DNA from: Poecilobothrus nobilitatus
Lineage: Eukaryota > Arthropoda > Insecta > Diptera > Dolichopodidae
DNA length: 64,000 nt
Direction of reading: 5' to 3'
Assembly: GCA_947095535.1 (NCBI GenBank)
Contig: OX352774.1
Coordinates: 68,758,416 to 68,822,415, forward strand
Shown: positions 1 through 10,870 of the stretch, in pieces
Numbering within the stretch: position 1 is the stretch's first letter
Layout: each line of letters begins with the position of its first letter
The notes under the pieces: generated by a model
Database searches by the model: none
Told to the model about the DNA's origin: nothing
Seen by the model: only the letters and a program-made list of their open reading frames with translations
Translations under genes and position numbers: made by a program

Positions 1-716
1 AGGGAAATAAACCCTCCTCCCATTAAGAATTTGTGGTTTTCTGTTTTGACTCTCCAAATAAATATTCAAAACCTTCACTGTATCTATTTTCAGAATATAG
101 TTTTTCCTAGAAAATAGAAATCCTGTGAAAACCAGCTCCTCTACTTAGCCAGTATAATGAGATAAGTAGTTAGGCTGCGCAAAGCAGTATAATGAATTTA
201 GAAAAAGGAAATTTATGGTAATTTTGAAAAATCTTATCTTCTTTTTTTTTCTATATCATAACACTTATGATTAATTAGTTCATGTTTTTGGTGATTTTGT
301 TGTTCTATTTTGCTTTGTTGTAATAAAAAAATATTAATTTAATTTTTTTGAGTACTAAGTGTGTTTTTATCGTCTGAATCCGATTGCCTATTTCATTCTA
401 TTTGAAATAGAAATAATTTATAAAATATTACAATCTGAAAATAAAAATTTTCAGCAGAACGAACGATATATTTCTGAAGAGCATAAAGAGTTTATTCTAG
501 ATATCACAATAAGGGCGATTCTTCAAATAAAAATTTTGTTTAGCAAAAAATGAAGTTATTAAAGACCATCAAGTAATAATTTCATTTATTCAGACAAAGA
601 ATATTATTATGTAGATTGTAGATGGTCTAGCATTTATTTAGAAATTATATGTAAGATATTATATAAGATAAGAAGAGGATTTTAAAATTTATATAATACA
701 TTCTATGTATAATATA
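1..716. other. AT-rich DNA, no gene recognised
   Basis: I see no coding region with recognisable similarity. A 64-codon open frame near 359-553 has AT-biased composition typical of chance. The first 200 bases are slightly less AT-rich and contain CCTCC-type words resembling the SINE3 repeats elsewhere in the window, but too little is present to assign them. Confidence 0.5.
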
Positions 717-829
717 GATGAAATCGGAAACGTCATTTGCCAGCCATTACTTTATTATAGGTTGTCTGCATTTAAAATTATACTGCAAGAGCAACTGATT
801 CGCAAATGACATTTCATATTTCAGCTTAT
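717..829. mobile_element. Short MITE-like element, copy 1
   Basis: The two ends are imperfect inverted repeats: the left end reads GATGAAATCGGAAACGTC and the reverse complement of the right end reads AAGCTGAAATATGAAATGTC, both followed by ATTTGC. The interior (CAGCCATTACTTTA, then GTTGTCTGC, then AACTGATTCG) recurs in the same order at 39342-39470, so this is an interspersed repeat of about 115 bp. No transposase is present. Superfamily is unknown and the flanking duplication is not clear. Confidence 0.65.
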
Positions 830-2341
830 GTATATATATACAATAATCAAGTTTGATGATGTGAAATTGTCAACAATATTAATGTTTTAATTACCTACTT
901 ATATACAAAATTTATTTTTTGTCTAAGACAGTAGACAAAAGCATATTATCCACACTTACTTATATTTAAATAATCCACACATAACTTTATTTAAAAGTCT
1001 TGACTAAATTTCCAAAAGGAAGAAAACTTGCTTTATAAACTACCAAAAGAAGTAAAGAATAATTTCCAAATGAACCAACTGTATATGATTTAAAACAAAT
1101 AGAAATTTATTGAAATATTCCAGATGACAAAAGGTTTAAATTTAATAAAAAATATAAAGAATTATTTTGAGACAAGTTCTCATTAGGTCGAATATACTTA
1201 TTGTTAGATTTGAGTAAGATTTGATTTCTAGCTCAATTTAATGCATTCGGCCCATTATTACAGAATATTAAAACTAAGGATCAATAGAGCTAAAAAAAAA
1301 ATGATGCGACCGAAAATAATCACTTGTTGCAAAAAATTAATGTCAATACTTAAGAATATTTTGTTTATTTTTTATCGACCATAAGTATGCCATTTATAGC
1401 CGATATAATATTTTATATGGGCTATTTGCATGTTAAGCATGTGAACCTGAATAATTCAATTAAGTATATAAAACTTATAACTAATAAGTAAGTGATATTA
1501 TTAATGATATATATATAATTATAGTTGTATTATTTATTTGATTATAACATAATTGGGGTTTTAATCCGGGGCCCACCGACTGAAAAGACTAATTGATCAA
1601 AGAAATTCTTATTAAGTGAAGCCTGTATTTTACGCGCTTATTATTTATTATTTTCAAGAAAAATTTACCAACGCAAAATTTTCTTAACCAAAATTTACCC
1701 GTTTTTATTAGCTTTTAAGGTTATCAAAAATTTAACTCACAATTAATATCTATTGTATATATAAGTAATATAAAGAATTATTGATATTAACTTTCATGCG
1801 TTAATTTTTTCAAGTTTTCCTTTTTATTTATTTATAAAAATTGCATGATTAAAAAAAGTAAACATAGTTAACAAATGCGTTTTATAATATGTATCTTCAA
1901 TTAATTTACTGAAACTTTTTTAATAGCAAATTTCTTATTTAATGTCAGTAAATGCAATTTGATTAATGAATTAAAAAAGAAAAAAAAATTTTTTTATTTT
2001 ACAAAATGAAAATTAATCATTAAAAAATATTAATCAGAAAAAAATTAAATAAATGATTTTAATCTTAAAAGTAAATTCAAGTCTGGATATTTTATATTTT
2101 TTTTTTTTTTTGTATTTTGTAAGATATGGACATTTTATATATTTAAGTATACAATACATAGTTTCTTTTCTTTAGTATTAAAATTTTATTTTTTTTATAT
2201 TAAATGTCATGTATTTCGTAATCAATGCAACTATAAATTTTCATGTCCCGGATAAGTAATTGATAAGCAAATGTCAAAGTCTTTCCTGATTAGATATTAG
2301 CAAAATGTCCTTACTGCACGTCAACAAAATATCAGCTATCT
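830..2341. other. AT-rich DNA, no gene recognised
   Basis: Low-complexity AT-rich sequence with homopolymer tracts. The only GC-richer patch is near 1555-1600 (CCGGGGCCCACCGAC), which I could not assign to a gene or repeat. Confidence 0.5.
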
Positions 2342-2353
2342 TACAATTGCGAA
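2342..2353. repeat. Target-site duplication, left copy
   Basis: TACAATTGCGAA here is repeated exactly at 2866-2877, immediately after the CCTAA-ended 3' terminus of the LINE fragment between them. Twelve perfect bases mark a target-primed reverse transcription insertion. Confidence 0.9.
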
Positions 2354-2772
2354 TCCACAAGCAAAACGTTATTTCGTAAGGAAATAACGGATATGATAAA
2401 TTACAAATGGTCCAACTTAACCTCGTGTAATATCACAAGATTAATATGGCCCAAAACCGATTTAAGACGATCCAATGATCTGCTTTCTCTCAAAAGGGCG
2501 CAGACATTAGAATGACAATAGGTATAATCACCGGTCACTGTCTAATAGGGAAACATGCCAGAAGACTTGGCTTATCCGCAAACGACTATTGTAGAGCCTG
2601 CAAGGATGAAGAAGAGGAGGAAACTACTCTTCATCTCCTTTGCACATGCCCGGCCTTGTCGGCAAGAAGGAATACCCATTTGGGGCAATATCTCTTCGAC
2701 AGCCTTAGCGATCTGTCAGGTAAAAATGTGAAGAGTATTCTTCGCTTTGCAAAAAGCTCAAATTGGTTTTAA
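2354..2772 (+). pseudogene. LINE polyprotein C-terminus (downstream of RNase H)
   Basis: From the truncation point the frame is open for about 52 codons (residues such as SKTLFRKEITDM and later SNDLLSLKRAQ), then stops at 2513. The match continues one frame over from 2512 as GIITGHCLIGKHARRLGL, followed by a cysteine/histidine cluster (CRACKDEEEEET, then HLLCTCPAL), and ends naturally at FAKSSNWF with a stop at 2770-2772. A single frameshift near 2510 therefore breaks the gene. The family encodes reverse transcriptase plus RNase H used for self-copying; this fragment retains neither catalytic domain. The methionine at 2512 is not a real start. Confidence 0.85.
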
Positions 2773-2850
2773 CGAGTGGGATAGAAAAGCTTCTATGTGG
2801 TATCACAATGGACCAAATACGGTCTAAGTGTGCCTTTTTGGCAGCCACCT

Positions 2851-2865
2851 TAACCTAACCTAACC
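2851..2865 (+). repeat. CCTAA repeats at LINE 3' end
   Basis: About three tandem TAACC units close the LINE copy immediately before its target duplication. They are part of the retrotransposon terminus, where reverse transcription starts in such elements, and are not telomeric DNA. Confidence 0.8.
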
Positions 2866-2877
2866 TACAATTGCGAA

Positions 2878-3555
2878 GCTTATATCGTCGTTTATTACTT
2901 ACTTATAGGTGTGATAGAAATAAAGAACAACTGATTCATTACCTTTCGAAAGAAAGGTTTTTTATTATTAGAGATCAATAAGGGGTAAATGTTTGACGAG
3001 GATTGTTTCAAATAATATGTGCAGAATTTGCATAAAGAAAGAGGAATTTAGTTTATTGAACACTTGTGATTTTATGATACAAGCATGATATGGCTTTGTG
3101 CGGAAACAAAATTTTATAATTTGTTCCATCAGGAATCTGTTTTATAACAAACAAATTAATTCTGATGTTGTTCCTCCTAGTAAAGTATGTCATACTATCC
3201 TAACTCATTTAACTTGTGTACTCACTCGTCTTACTAATAACAAATTAATCTTACAGATATACTTATGTATTTCATTTGAAAACATGACCTGTGTTTACCA
3301 TAATATGTATGAACAGTTATATATATATATATTTATGAGACAATTTTATAAGACTCTTTTTATTTTTCAAGCAATATTTATTTTAATTAGTTATGTAAAT
3401 TACAATTGAATTAATATGATTATTTATTTTTTTATTTACAGGTATGTCGAAATCCATATTAACATTAGAGGTCCTTTAACATGTAAGATTGCAAATACAT
3501 TATTAATTTACTACTTTTTAATTTTTTTATAATATGCTGTTATACGATGATATAC
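2878..3555. other. AT-rich DNA, no gene recognised
   Basis: No gene or repeat identified. A 103-codon open frame at 3098-3409 has no recognisable domain, is rich in Ile, Tyr and Asn as expected for translated AT-rich DNA, and has no supporting context. Confidence 0.5.
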
Positions 3556-3738
3556 GAGAGATCAACGTAGTCGAGTGGTTAAGTATCAGGTAAATTATCT
3601 GATGAAGTGCAAGTTTAAATCTAGTAATGGTCGCAAATATTCTTGATAATTTCTAACACGTTTAAGAGTGAATTACGGATCTAAACTCTAGTAATTTCTG
3701 ATGAATTAACTTAGTCTTCATTAACAAAAAAAAAAAAT
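3556..3738 (+). mobile_element. tRNA-derived SINE (SINE4)
   Basis: The head resembles a tRNA: an A-box-like GTAGTCGAGTGGTTAAG near 3568 and a degenerate B-box AGTTTAAATCTAG near 3610, about 30 bases apart. A body of about 110 bp follows, then a poly-A tract at 3725-3737. The GTCGAGTGGTTAAG wording recalls class II (Ser/Leu-type) tRNAs, but the 3' half cannot close an acceptor stem, so this is not a functional tRNA. Only one copy was seen in the window and no target duplication is obvious. Confidence 0.6.
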
Positions 3739-4534
3739 AAGTTATTTCTTTAATTACTTAAGTATAATTTACTTTTTGATATAGTAAAAATGGTGGATTG
3801 GATATTGAAATTTAAAAAAGCATTTTTTAAATTGATATATACTTTATGTTGAGTTAGAGATTTAAAATTTTGGACACAATTTCAAACCCAATACATGATT
3901 TTATGACAAAAAAAACACAGAAGAACTTAATGAAATTAACAAAATTAAGTAACTATTATTTTACTATAATAATATAAAAATAATTTCAGAAATTTTCAGA
4001 GAAAAGAATAAAATTTTGCAGAAATATAATACAAAATTATGGAATCAAAATTATGGTTTTATTTAAAAACCTATATCTTAAAAACCACTGATCCGATTTA
4101 TATCATTAATAACTTGTAAGATTAGGAATAAAAAAGTTTGTAATTTGTTATGACGTATGGCTTTTATCGTTTAAGTTTAGAAGATATAACCTCAAAAACA
4201 CAAAATTTATTTTTAGTTTTAGAAAAGAGAACTTTATTTACCACCTTCTCAAAAATTTTAGTAGAATATTTACTTTCTTTGTTTGTTGAAAATGTAGTAA
4301 ATTTCTAAATTTTTATACTTCTTAAATAATATTATCTATAGTTATCATAACATTTTGCTTAACACTTATTTGAAAAAAAAAAAAAATTCTCATTTGGAAG
4401 TCCATTTGAAATTTTTTATTTAAGGAAACTGATTGCAACAAAGATATTAAAAATGTAGAAAGCACTTTTACTTTTTAATTCATAAGTACTTATAAAAAGA
4501 GCTGTTTTTGAAAAATTATTTTTAATTTATTTTA
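3739..4534. other. AT-rich DNA, no gene recognised
   Basis: No coding signal. A phrase near 4070 (ATATCTTAAAAACCACTGATCCGA) resembles text that follows GTCCGTC tracts in DINE-like elements, but no element ends could be placed. Confidence 0.4.
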
Positions 4535-4665
4535 ATCTGATCAATGGAGTAGGGCGTAAGTTGCCGGTGTTTAAATTCCGGTCATGTCGAAATATTATAA
4601 AATATAAAACTTAAATTTATTTATTTCTTCATCACATTGTATATTGGTGAGGAAATCAAAATAAA
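4535..4665 (+). mobile_element. tRNA-derived SINE remnant (SINE5), copy 1
   Basis: Shares an internal promoter block with copies at 35.4 kb and 52.7 kb: a B-box-like GTTTAAATTCCGGTC at about 4576 followed by ATGTCGAAATATTAT. The 3' part (CATCACATTGTATATTGG, then GAGGAAATCAAAATAA) resembles a block at 53290-53330. The A-box is poorly preserved. Similar A/T-rich words such as AATTTATTTTA flank it but a target duplication is not secure. Confidence 0.5.
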
Positions 4666-6627
4666 AATTATTTTATTTTATACTCAATTTGGTATGAAAA
4701 AATGTTAAATGCTTTTAATTTAAGGGGTTTCTATCTCTCAGATATTATTATAAGATTTAATTTTCCTGAACTTTTATTCCATTATCATATACTTTAAAAA
4801 GCCGGAAGATAACTGCTTCTATTCTAATAGATAATAAATATTACGCATCAAGCAGACAAATTTCAATCTTAACCATTTTAATCAAAAATCAAAAAACTTT
4901 AATTTAGAATTACAACCAAAAAAACTGTTAGTAAAAGTAAAAGTTTTATTTTGCAATCTTAAAATAGAAATTTTGTTTTGAAATAGATACTTTGTTTCAA
5001 ATAGAAATTATGTGTTGTTTCAGTGCAAAACTTTTAATCAAAAATTATGTATTTTGAAATGAAACAAAAACAAGAACATCGAAATTTTAATTATTACAAG
5101 AGAAAATTTCATTCACTTAATAAAAAACTAAAATCTAATTTCATAAGTTAATTTTTTTAAGATTTAATTTTACTTTTGAAGAGATCAGTTTTTTTTTTTT
5201 TTTTTTAAAGAATACATAATATCAGTTATTTTTAATAATCAAAAAAAGCTTTTTATGAAATAAATTTTAAAAAGAAGGCGTGTTAAAGTTTAATTAAAAA
5301 CAAAATAAAACTTATAAATAACAACAAAAACTTAAAAAAATTTCAAAATTTTAAAATCGATCAATTTTTTTTTTTAGAAATTTTCATTTTTAATATAATT
5401 TAATAATTTTTTAAATTCAATTTTAAATTTAATGTAATTAAAATTTTTTCACTTAACACCTAAAAATTATAAAAAGCATCTAATATAAGTACGTGAATAG
5501 GTGAGAATTTTTAAAAATCACCAGTCAAAACGAACATTTCAACTAAAGATCATCATATAATTTTTTGACCAACAAATAACTACAGAATCCGAGTATCTTT
5601 GATGCGGATAACAACATACATTATTTTATAAAAATTGTGGAAAGTGAAGAAAAATGTGGCATTTGAGAAAAAGATAATAGAAATATGAAAATAAAATAGA
5701 TATTAATAGTAAGGAATAACTGTTAATCCTCAATTAACGCTTTTCTTTTAATTGATAAATTTTCGTTGTTACGCGAAATAAAGTAATGGATGGTACAAAA
5801 AAATATTTCTCTTTTCATACATTTGAAATGACTCATTTCATTTTTTTAAAGTGACATCTGTTCAAACTTATTTCACAATATTTTTGTATATTTTTCGTTT
5901 CAACAAAAAAGAAGGAACGTGTTACACGTGGGAAAAATATGTTCAATGAAAAACGGTATTAAAAAATATCTCTAGAAGGAGGCAAAACCAAAAAGGTGAT
6001 TCTTGGGGACATTAGAAAAAGCTTCTCTTTTCAAAAAGATAAAAATGGTTAAATATGTAAAAGATAATTTAAAATATGATAACCTTAAAACAAATGTTTT
6101 TTAAGATATAACAAGCGATGCATAAGATACGAACTAAACGTATATTTTATGAATTTTATTTATTTGGATTTTAAGAAAACCAGAATTTTCAATACTCTAC
6201 TGACTTCAATAGTTAATTTTACACAAACTTTTAAATATATATATGAATACATATGAATGTCTTTTCGATATACCTATCCTTTATTTGAACTTAACTATAG
6301 ATCTTTAATGGCTGCTTACTTTAAGTGTTAGCGTTGTGCAGGCTTCAGAAAACTACTTACCTCAAATGTTATTATTTTAATAAAAAAACTATAAGTCAGT
6401 AATTTATGGTATCTGTATTTTTTTGTTTTTACCATTTTAACATTCACTTATTAGGTAAAACATGTTTTCTTTATATAAATTAACATAATTAAATTTTTTT
6501 TTTTATTTTCTGAAGAACCCCTGAAGTTTTTATATTCAACTATAAATATTATTCTACTCGTATAGACAATTTTTATTCACCTTATATGTGTTGCAAATTT
6601 TATTTTTCACTTTTTTTTATACCCGTA
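4666..6627. other. AT-rich DNA, no gene recognised
   Basis: About 2 kb of low-complexity AT-rich sequence with many homopolymer runs. Neither strand shows a coding region, RNA gene or recognisable repeat. Confidence 0.5.
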
Positions 6628-6850
6628 CGATAGTATCGCGTATATTAAAGTTACTCCTCCGTTTGTAACAAGAAATAACAACTTGTTGAAATAAGACCGA
6701 TAGATATAGGCTCGAGTGTATGGATCGTATCAGAATCGAATAATTAGTTGGTTAAGCTTTGTCTGTCGTCCGTCCGTCCGTCAGCACGATAACTCATAAC
6801 CTAAGAAAACTAGAATTTTGCAATTAACACAAAATATTTTTGGATCAATT
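6628..6850 (+). mobile_element. DINE/mini-me-like 5' end fragment
   Basis: Starts with TATACCCGTACGATAGTAT, a variant of the ATACCCTACAC start of the elements at 16337 and 58460, followed by TTAAAGTTACTCC and GTTTGTAACA at matching spacing. A microsatellite CGTCCGTCCGTCCGTC lies at about 6768-6783, followed by AGCACGATAACTCATAA, again as in the 58-kb element. No tandem array or 3' hairpin follows, so this is a truncated or decayed copy. In flies such elements are usually grouped with nonautonomous Helitrons; that assignment is inference. Confidence 0.65.
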
Positions 6851-7571
6851 TCTAGGTTCCTTATTTTTTTTGGTTGAGATCCCACAAAAATTTTGGTAAG
6901 TTTTCGAATAACGAACTTTTTCCACATTTTTCATAAAAAACTTTGAATTTTTCATACAAAATTTCTGCATAACAAGAATTTTTAAAAGTTTTTTTCCTTT
7001 TTTTGTTTTTTTTTTATGCTTTTGTATCGATCGATATTTAAAATTATTGACGGCAATGGGAAATACAAAAAACCTTGAAAAAAATAAAAAATGTAACGGT
7101 TCCATGAAGTACTTATTTATATAATATTGATGTACAAACATACATATTGTATTGTGTTTGTATGAAATTGTGTGTGATTTGTATGTTTTGTGTGTGATAG
7201 ATATAAATTTTGATGCGTACATTGTCATATGTATTTTCTTAGTTAGATAAGAAAAAAATCAATGAATGAAAAATTTTTAAAGAAATATTGCGATGTATGG
7301 CGTATGTATGTACATAATAATCTGTAGACATATTATAATAATAATAATATTATGTATGCATGTATGCAAGTATAAAATACACGTTTGCCGCTTAGTATTT
7401 TTTAGTAAGGTTGGTAGAGTTTTTGATAGGTGATAGATAGACGTACGAATCTGCGTTGAGAGAGATCAATTTTTTTTTTTAGTTATGTATAAGTACATAT
7501 TTTTTTAAAATTGATAAATGTTCTTTAAACTTATAAAAATAAAAATAAATTTTATGACTTTTAAATTAATA
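6851..7571. other. AT-rich DNA, no gene recognised
   Basis: No gene recognised. The 127-codon reverse-strand frame at 6845-7228 overlaps the repeat end, is rich in Lys, Phe and Tyr, has no domain, and is most likely chance. Short TGTATG-rich microsatellite-like stretches occur near 7130-7380. Confidence 0.45.
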
Positions 7572-8010
7572 GTTAACTACCTTATAGAGTTGGGTTCTTG
7601 CTCTAACGAGATTAAAAGTTGCCTCTTCTCAAAGCATTCCAAAGAGAAACAAGGAGAGCCTCTGCTACCCGTCGCTACGTAGTTCAAATTCCCAGATGGC
7701 ATAATTCGGCTTATGGAAATTCGTTTGTATAGTACGAACATCGTGAATGTGGAACCAACTTCCCAGAATTCAAGGTGAATATTAACAACTTTGTTCACAA
7801 TATGCCTGCCAATTTGAAATCTATCTTCATTCCTTAACTCAACTTCCTATGACCAGGCAGGCAGTACAATAGTACTAAAGGTCGTATAACCTATTGTTTG
7901 GTCAAAGAAGGGAGGTGGTGTTTAGTGGATTAAAGTCCCACGCACTCATAGAGGAATCATGCTCGTTTTCACTCCTCTATAGTGTCTTTCGATAATTCCC
8001 ACCTACCCTC
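7572..8010 (+). mobile_element. SINE3-type interspersed repeat, copy 1
   Basis: A patch of near-balanced composition in AT-rich DNA. Its reverse complement shares ordered blocks with repeats at 52829-53225 and 47661-47880: a GGGAGG start, TCGAAAGACAC, TTCCTCTATGAG, ACCACCTCCCTT, then AAGTTGTTAAT and GAATTTCCATAAG. The other copies have poly-T on their left side, so the family is poly-A tailed and this copy lies in the plus orientation. TAGTTCAAATTCCC near 7680 could be a decayed B-box, but a tRNA origin is not shown. The 73-codon frame inside it is a chance reading. Confidence 0.65.
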
Positions 8011-9264
8011 CCAAAAACGTTCAAAAAATTATACTATAAACAGAGTGATATTATATTTTAGTTTCAACACAAAAAGTTCGTATCTGGTATTTAAGAGTTG
8101 ACAAGGGTAACTGTATTCTTCATCTTGTGTTGTTTTTTTGTTTTTTGAAATAATTAATTATGATCTTCTAAAATTCATGCTATTTTATTCGCAACATTTT
8201 TGTTTATATAATTAATTGAATGTGTGTAAGCTTTTACTCAATTATAATATAAAAAAATATAAAATTTTCATAAAAATATAAAATAATTTCCTTCAATGGT
8301 GTTATTTTAAACGTTATATTGTTATTTAAAAGAAAACAAAAATTATCTATCAGATGTTTTTGCACAAATACAATATGTATATATATAAAACAAAAAAAAA
8401 AAACTATAAAATATGAAAGCATTATAAAATCCTATTAATCTTATCTCATCATATGAATCGATTAAATAAAAAAAAAAAAATAAAAAACGAAAATAATTTT
8501 TAATCGTGATAATTATTTATGTGATTTTTTCAATGTTAAAAATTCCATACTCTGCGGATATTAATCTTTTAAATGGCCGCACTCTACTATACGATAATTT
8601 AAATTTAATCTTTCCATAATTTTATTTTATTTTTTTATATCAACTTGTTGTATTTTAGCTAGAAGAAATATTTATAAAAAAAAAAAAAAAAAAAACCACC
8701 TACACACGACACCTTACGTGCAAATATCGTAAATGATTTTTTAATTCTTTTTCTGTCAATTTTATTTTTATAATCTATAGTAGAAAAAATTGTTTTAAAC
8801 GTAACGGAATGAAAAATTATTAATATTATAATTAAAAATATCTTTCAATCTTATAAAAAATGTTAAAAAACTACATAGGTATATACTAACTATATACAAA
8901 TCATTTAAATTTATAATGTAACGATCAATTTGATTTTTGTTTTTTTTTTTTTTTTGTTTATGCTGCATTTATTGAATAACAATTTTATAAATTAATTGAA
9001 AAATTATTATCAGTATAAGTATGAGATTATAATCTGTTTCGTAGACAAATTATATAGAAATATTTAAATTTAAAATAGATACATAGTTAAATTATAAAAA
9101 AAAATAGTTTTATTTCTTAAGGCATAGCGAGGCTATAGTTATTATATGCATATAATATGCGTACCTATATTAGTTATATTATCTTTTAAGATGTAATGAC
9201 CTTAGTAAAAAAATATTTGAAATAAATCTATATAAATTGTAAATCTTTAATCTTAAATTGTGAT
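8011..9264. other. AT-rich DNA, no gene recognised
   Basis: No coding or RNA gene signal. Long poly-A and poly-T runs at 8399, 8468, 8678 and 8940 break up the sequence. Confidence 0.5.
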
Positions 9265-9350
9265 TGCCAACTATATTATGATTTTAACTATCTTTTTTAC
9301 AAAGTATAGTTAAAAAAGGTAGAAATTATAAGTATAGTGATAAAATATTC
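9265..9350. repeat. Imperfect inverted repeat (hairpin)
   Basis: The left arm (AACTATATTATGATTTTAAC, then TATCTTTTTTA) is an imperfect reverse complement of the right arm (GTTAAAAAAGGTAG, then AAATTATAAGTATAGTG) with a short AAAGTA-type loop. It could be the relic of a small foldback element. The AT-rich context raises the chance rate, so confidence is modest. Confidence 0.45.
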
Positions 9351-10149
9351 ATGATAGTTAATGGTTATATAATTTCTTCATTAAGTATATTCTTAGAGAC
9401 TATATAATAAAGAGGGTGTCACATAAGTTTTTAAAGAATCATAGGGTGGTTTATCTATACTTGAAAAATGTTCATGTAACTATGAGAGACAATATAGTAG
9501 ATTATTATTGTGGTATAAGTAAAATCACAGAGATTTAATTAAAAAAACTTAATAAAATTTCTTTTCAAAATGTTTGTGATACTTTTTCCTAATTTGTAGC
9601 CATACATTGTATAATTATTAAATGAATTTGCAATAAATAGTACAACTACTCTTATAACAGAGCTTATCTAATTTTAGAGCTTATCTGTAATTTGTTTGTT
9701 CACTTTGTTATATTTCTAAACGTTCACCGTATTTCACTATATAATTATATGCAATGTTCCATCAGTTAGTTTTATATTAATTAATTCGGTGTAAATGAAG
9801 AATGCGTTATTGATATTCATAACGATTTTAATTAATTTGCAAATACTATGTTTGTTTTTATATTAGTATTATACAAATATATGTAATTTTTAAGAATATA
9901 GTTACGCATTTAATTCAGAGTAAATTATTGGCCAACACTTATTGTTTAAGAAATAAAATTTGATAGGTTTCGGTTACAAGGCGGTACAGAAGTTCTCAAA
10001 TCTTGCCAACAGTTAAGAAAATTCGACAAATTAGTAGCATAAAAAAAATATATTATATATGTACATACATATATATTATATTGTATATATATATATGTAT
10101 TAATGTATAAGTGTATAAAAATGTAAATTTTTTTGAATTTTTTAATAAC
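9351..10149. other. AT-rich DNA, no gene recognised
   Basis: No recognisable gene. A TA-rich microsatellite-like stretch is present at about 10047-10110. Confidence 0.5.
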
Positions 10150-10870
10150 TATATTTTAGTACCTTTTTCAAAAGCACATTTTCAAAAAATTTTGGAAAAA
10201 TTTGCTTATTGTTCATTTTGTCCGTCTATCCGTCCGTTTGGGTGTTTACAAAAGTTCTACACCGTTTGAAATCAAACCATGAAATTTTAACTACGGATAG
10301 GCATCGCCAAAAAACTAACTAACTTTTTTCGATAGCCCCACTCGTTATAGAGCTACAGCCCTATACAGTTCGAAAAAGCCCTATCTTTAAATTATTATAA
10401 CACAGGTTCTATAAGGCATATTTTCAATCTGAAAACGCCAAACGATAGTTGGTTTTATAAACTTTATAAACATATAAAAGAGAAATATGTGGCTTTGCCA
10501 TGCGGCATTTTAATATACGGTTATGTGAAACTCAATTTTTGCAAAAATTTGAACTCCTATTTTTCAAACAGTTTAACTTAGAAGCTTGAAATTTTAAAAG
10601 GAGTTAGATTTTTCGAGTTATATGAGAATGAGTGATTTCAGGAAATAATTTTGTGTTGGCCCCCGTTTAGGAGCCTGAAAGGGGACAAAAACTGAGAATT
10701 CTCTATTTTTAATCACCTGTAACTTGGGCACTTGTCTACATTTTTTTGAAGTAATATACAAAAATTAAAGGTCCAAAATTATATTTTTATTTCTGGTAAT
10801 AATTTTTCTTAACAATACAGCATTACCTTATGATTGACGAAAGTGTGATTTGATTTTTCTCAATTTGTAC
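10150..10870 (+). repeat. Family R noncoding repeat, copy 1
   Basis: About 0.7 kb sharing ordered blocks with copies at 12.7, 25.0, 45.7 and 58.2 kb. These include a pyrimidine microsatellite (TGTCCGTCTATCCGTCCG at 10218), ACAAAAGTTCTACACCGTTT, an ATTTTAACTACGGATAGGC phrase, TTTTCAATCTGAAA, and CACCTGTAACTTGGGCA near 10727. No open frame spans it and no terminal repeats were found. It may be the noncoding part of a larger transposon; class unknown. Confidence 0.7.

Larger units (their letters stand above)
2354..2865 (+). mobile_element. 5'-truncated non-LTR retrotransposon (LINE)
   Basis: A 512-bp insertion bounded by a perfect 12-bp target duplication. It holds the C-terminal coding end of a Jockey/I-type LINE (2354-2772), a short 3' UTR, and a terminus made of CCTAA-type repeats (about 2851-2865) instead of poly-A. 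Base composition is close to balanced, unlike the AT-rich flanks, which marks it as a recent arrival. The 5' truncation is the usual outcome of incomplete reverse transcription. The exact clade is inference from the RNase H-distal zinc-knuckle-like tail and the CCTAA end. Confidence 0.88.

Noticed and set aside
2851..2866. CCTAA repeats as telomeric DNA.
   Set aside because: Only about three units, placed exactly at the 3' end of a LINE and followed by its target duplication.
3098..3409. A 103-codon forward open frame as a gene.
   Set aside because: No recognisable motif, biased composition, no start or splice context.
6845..7228. A 127-codon reverse-strand open frame as a gene.
   Set aside because: Composition is dominated by AAA, TTT and ATA-type codons, no domain is recognisable, and it overlaps a repeat.
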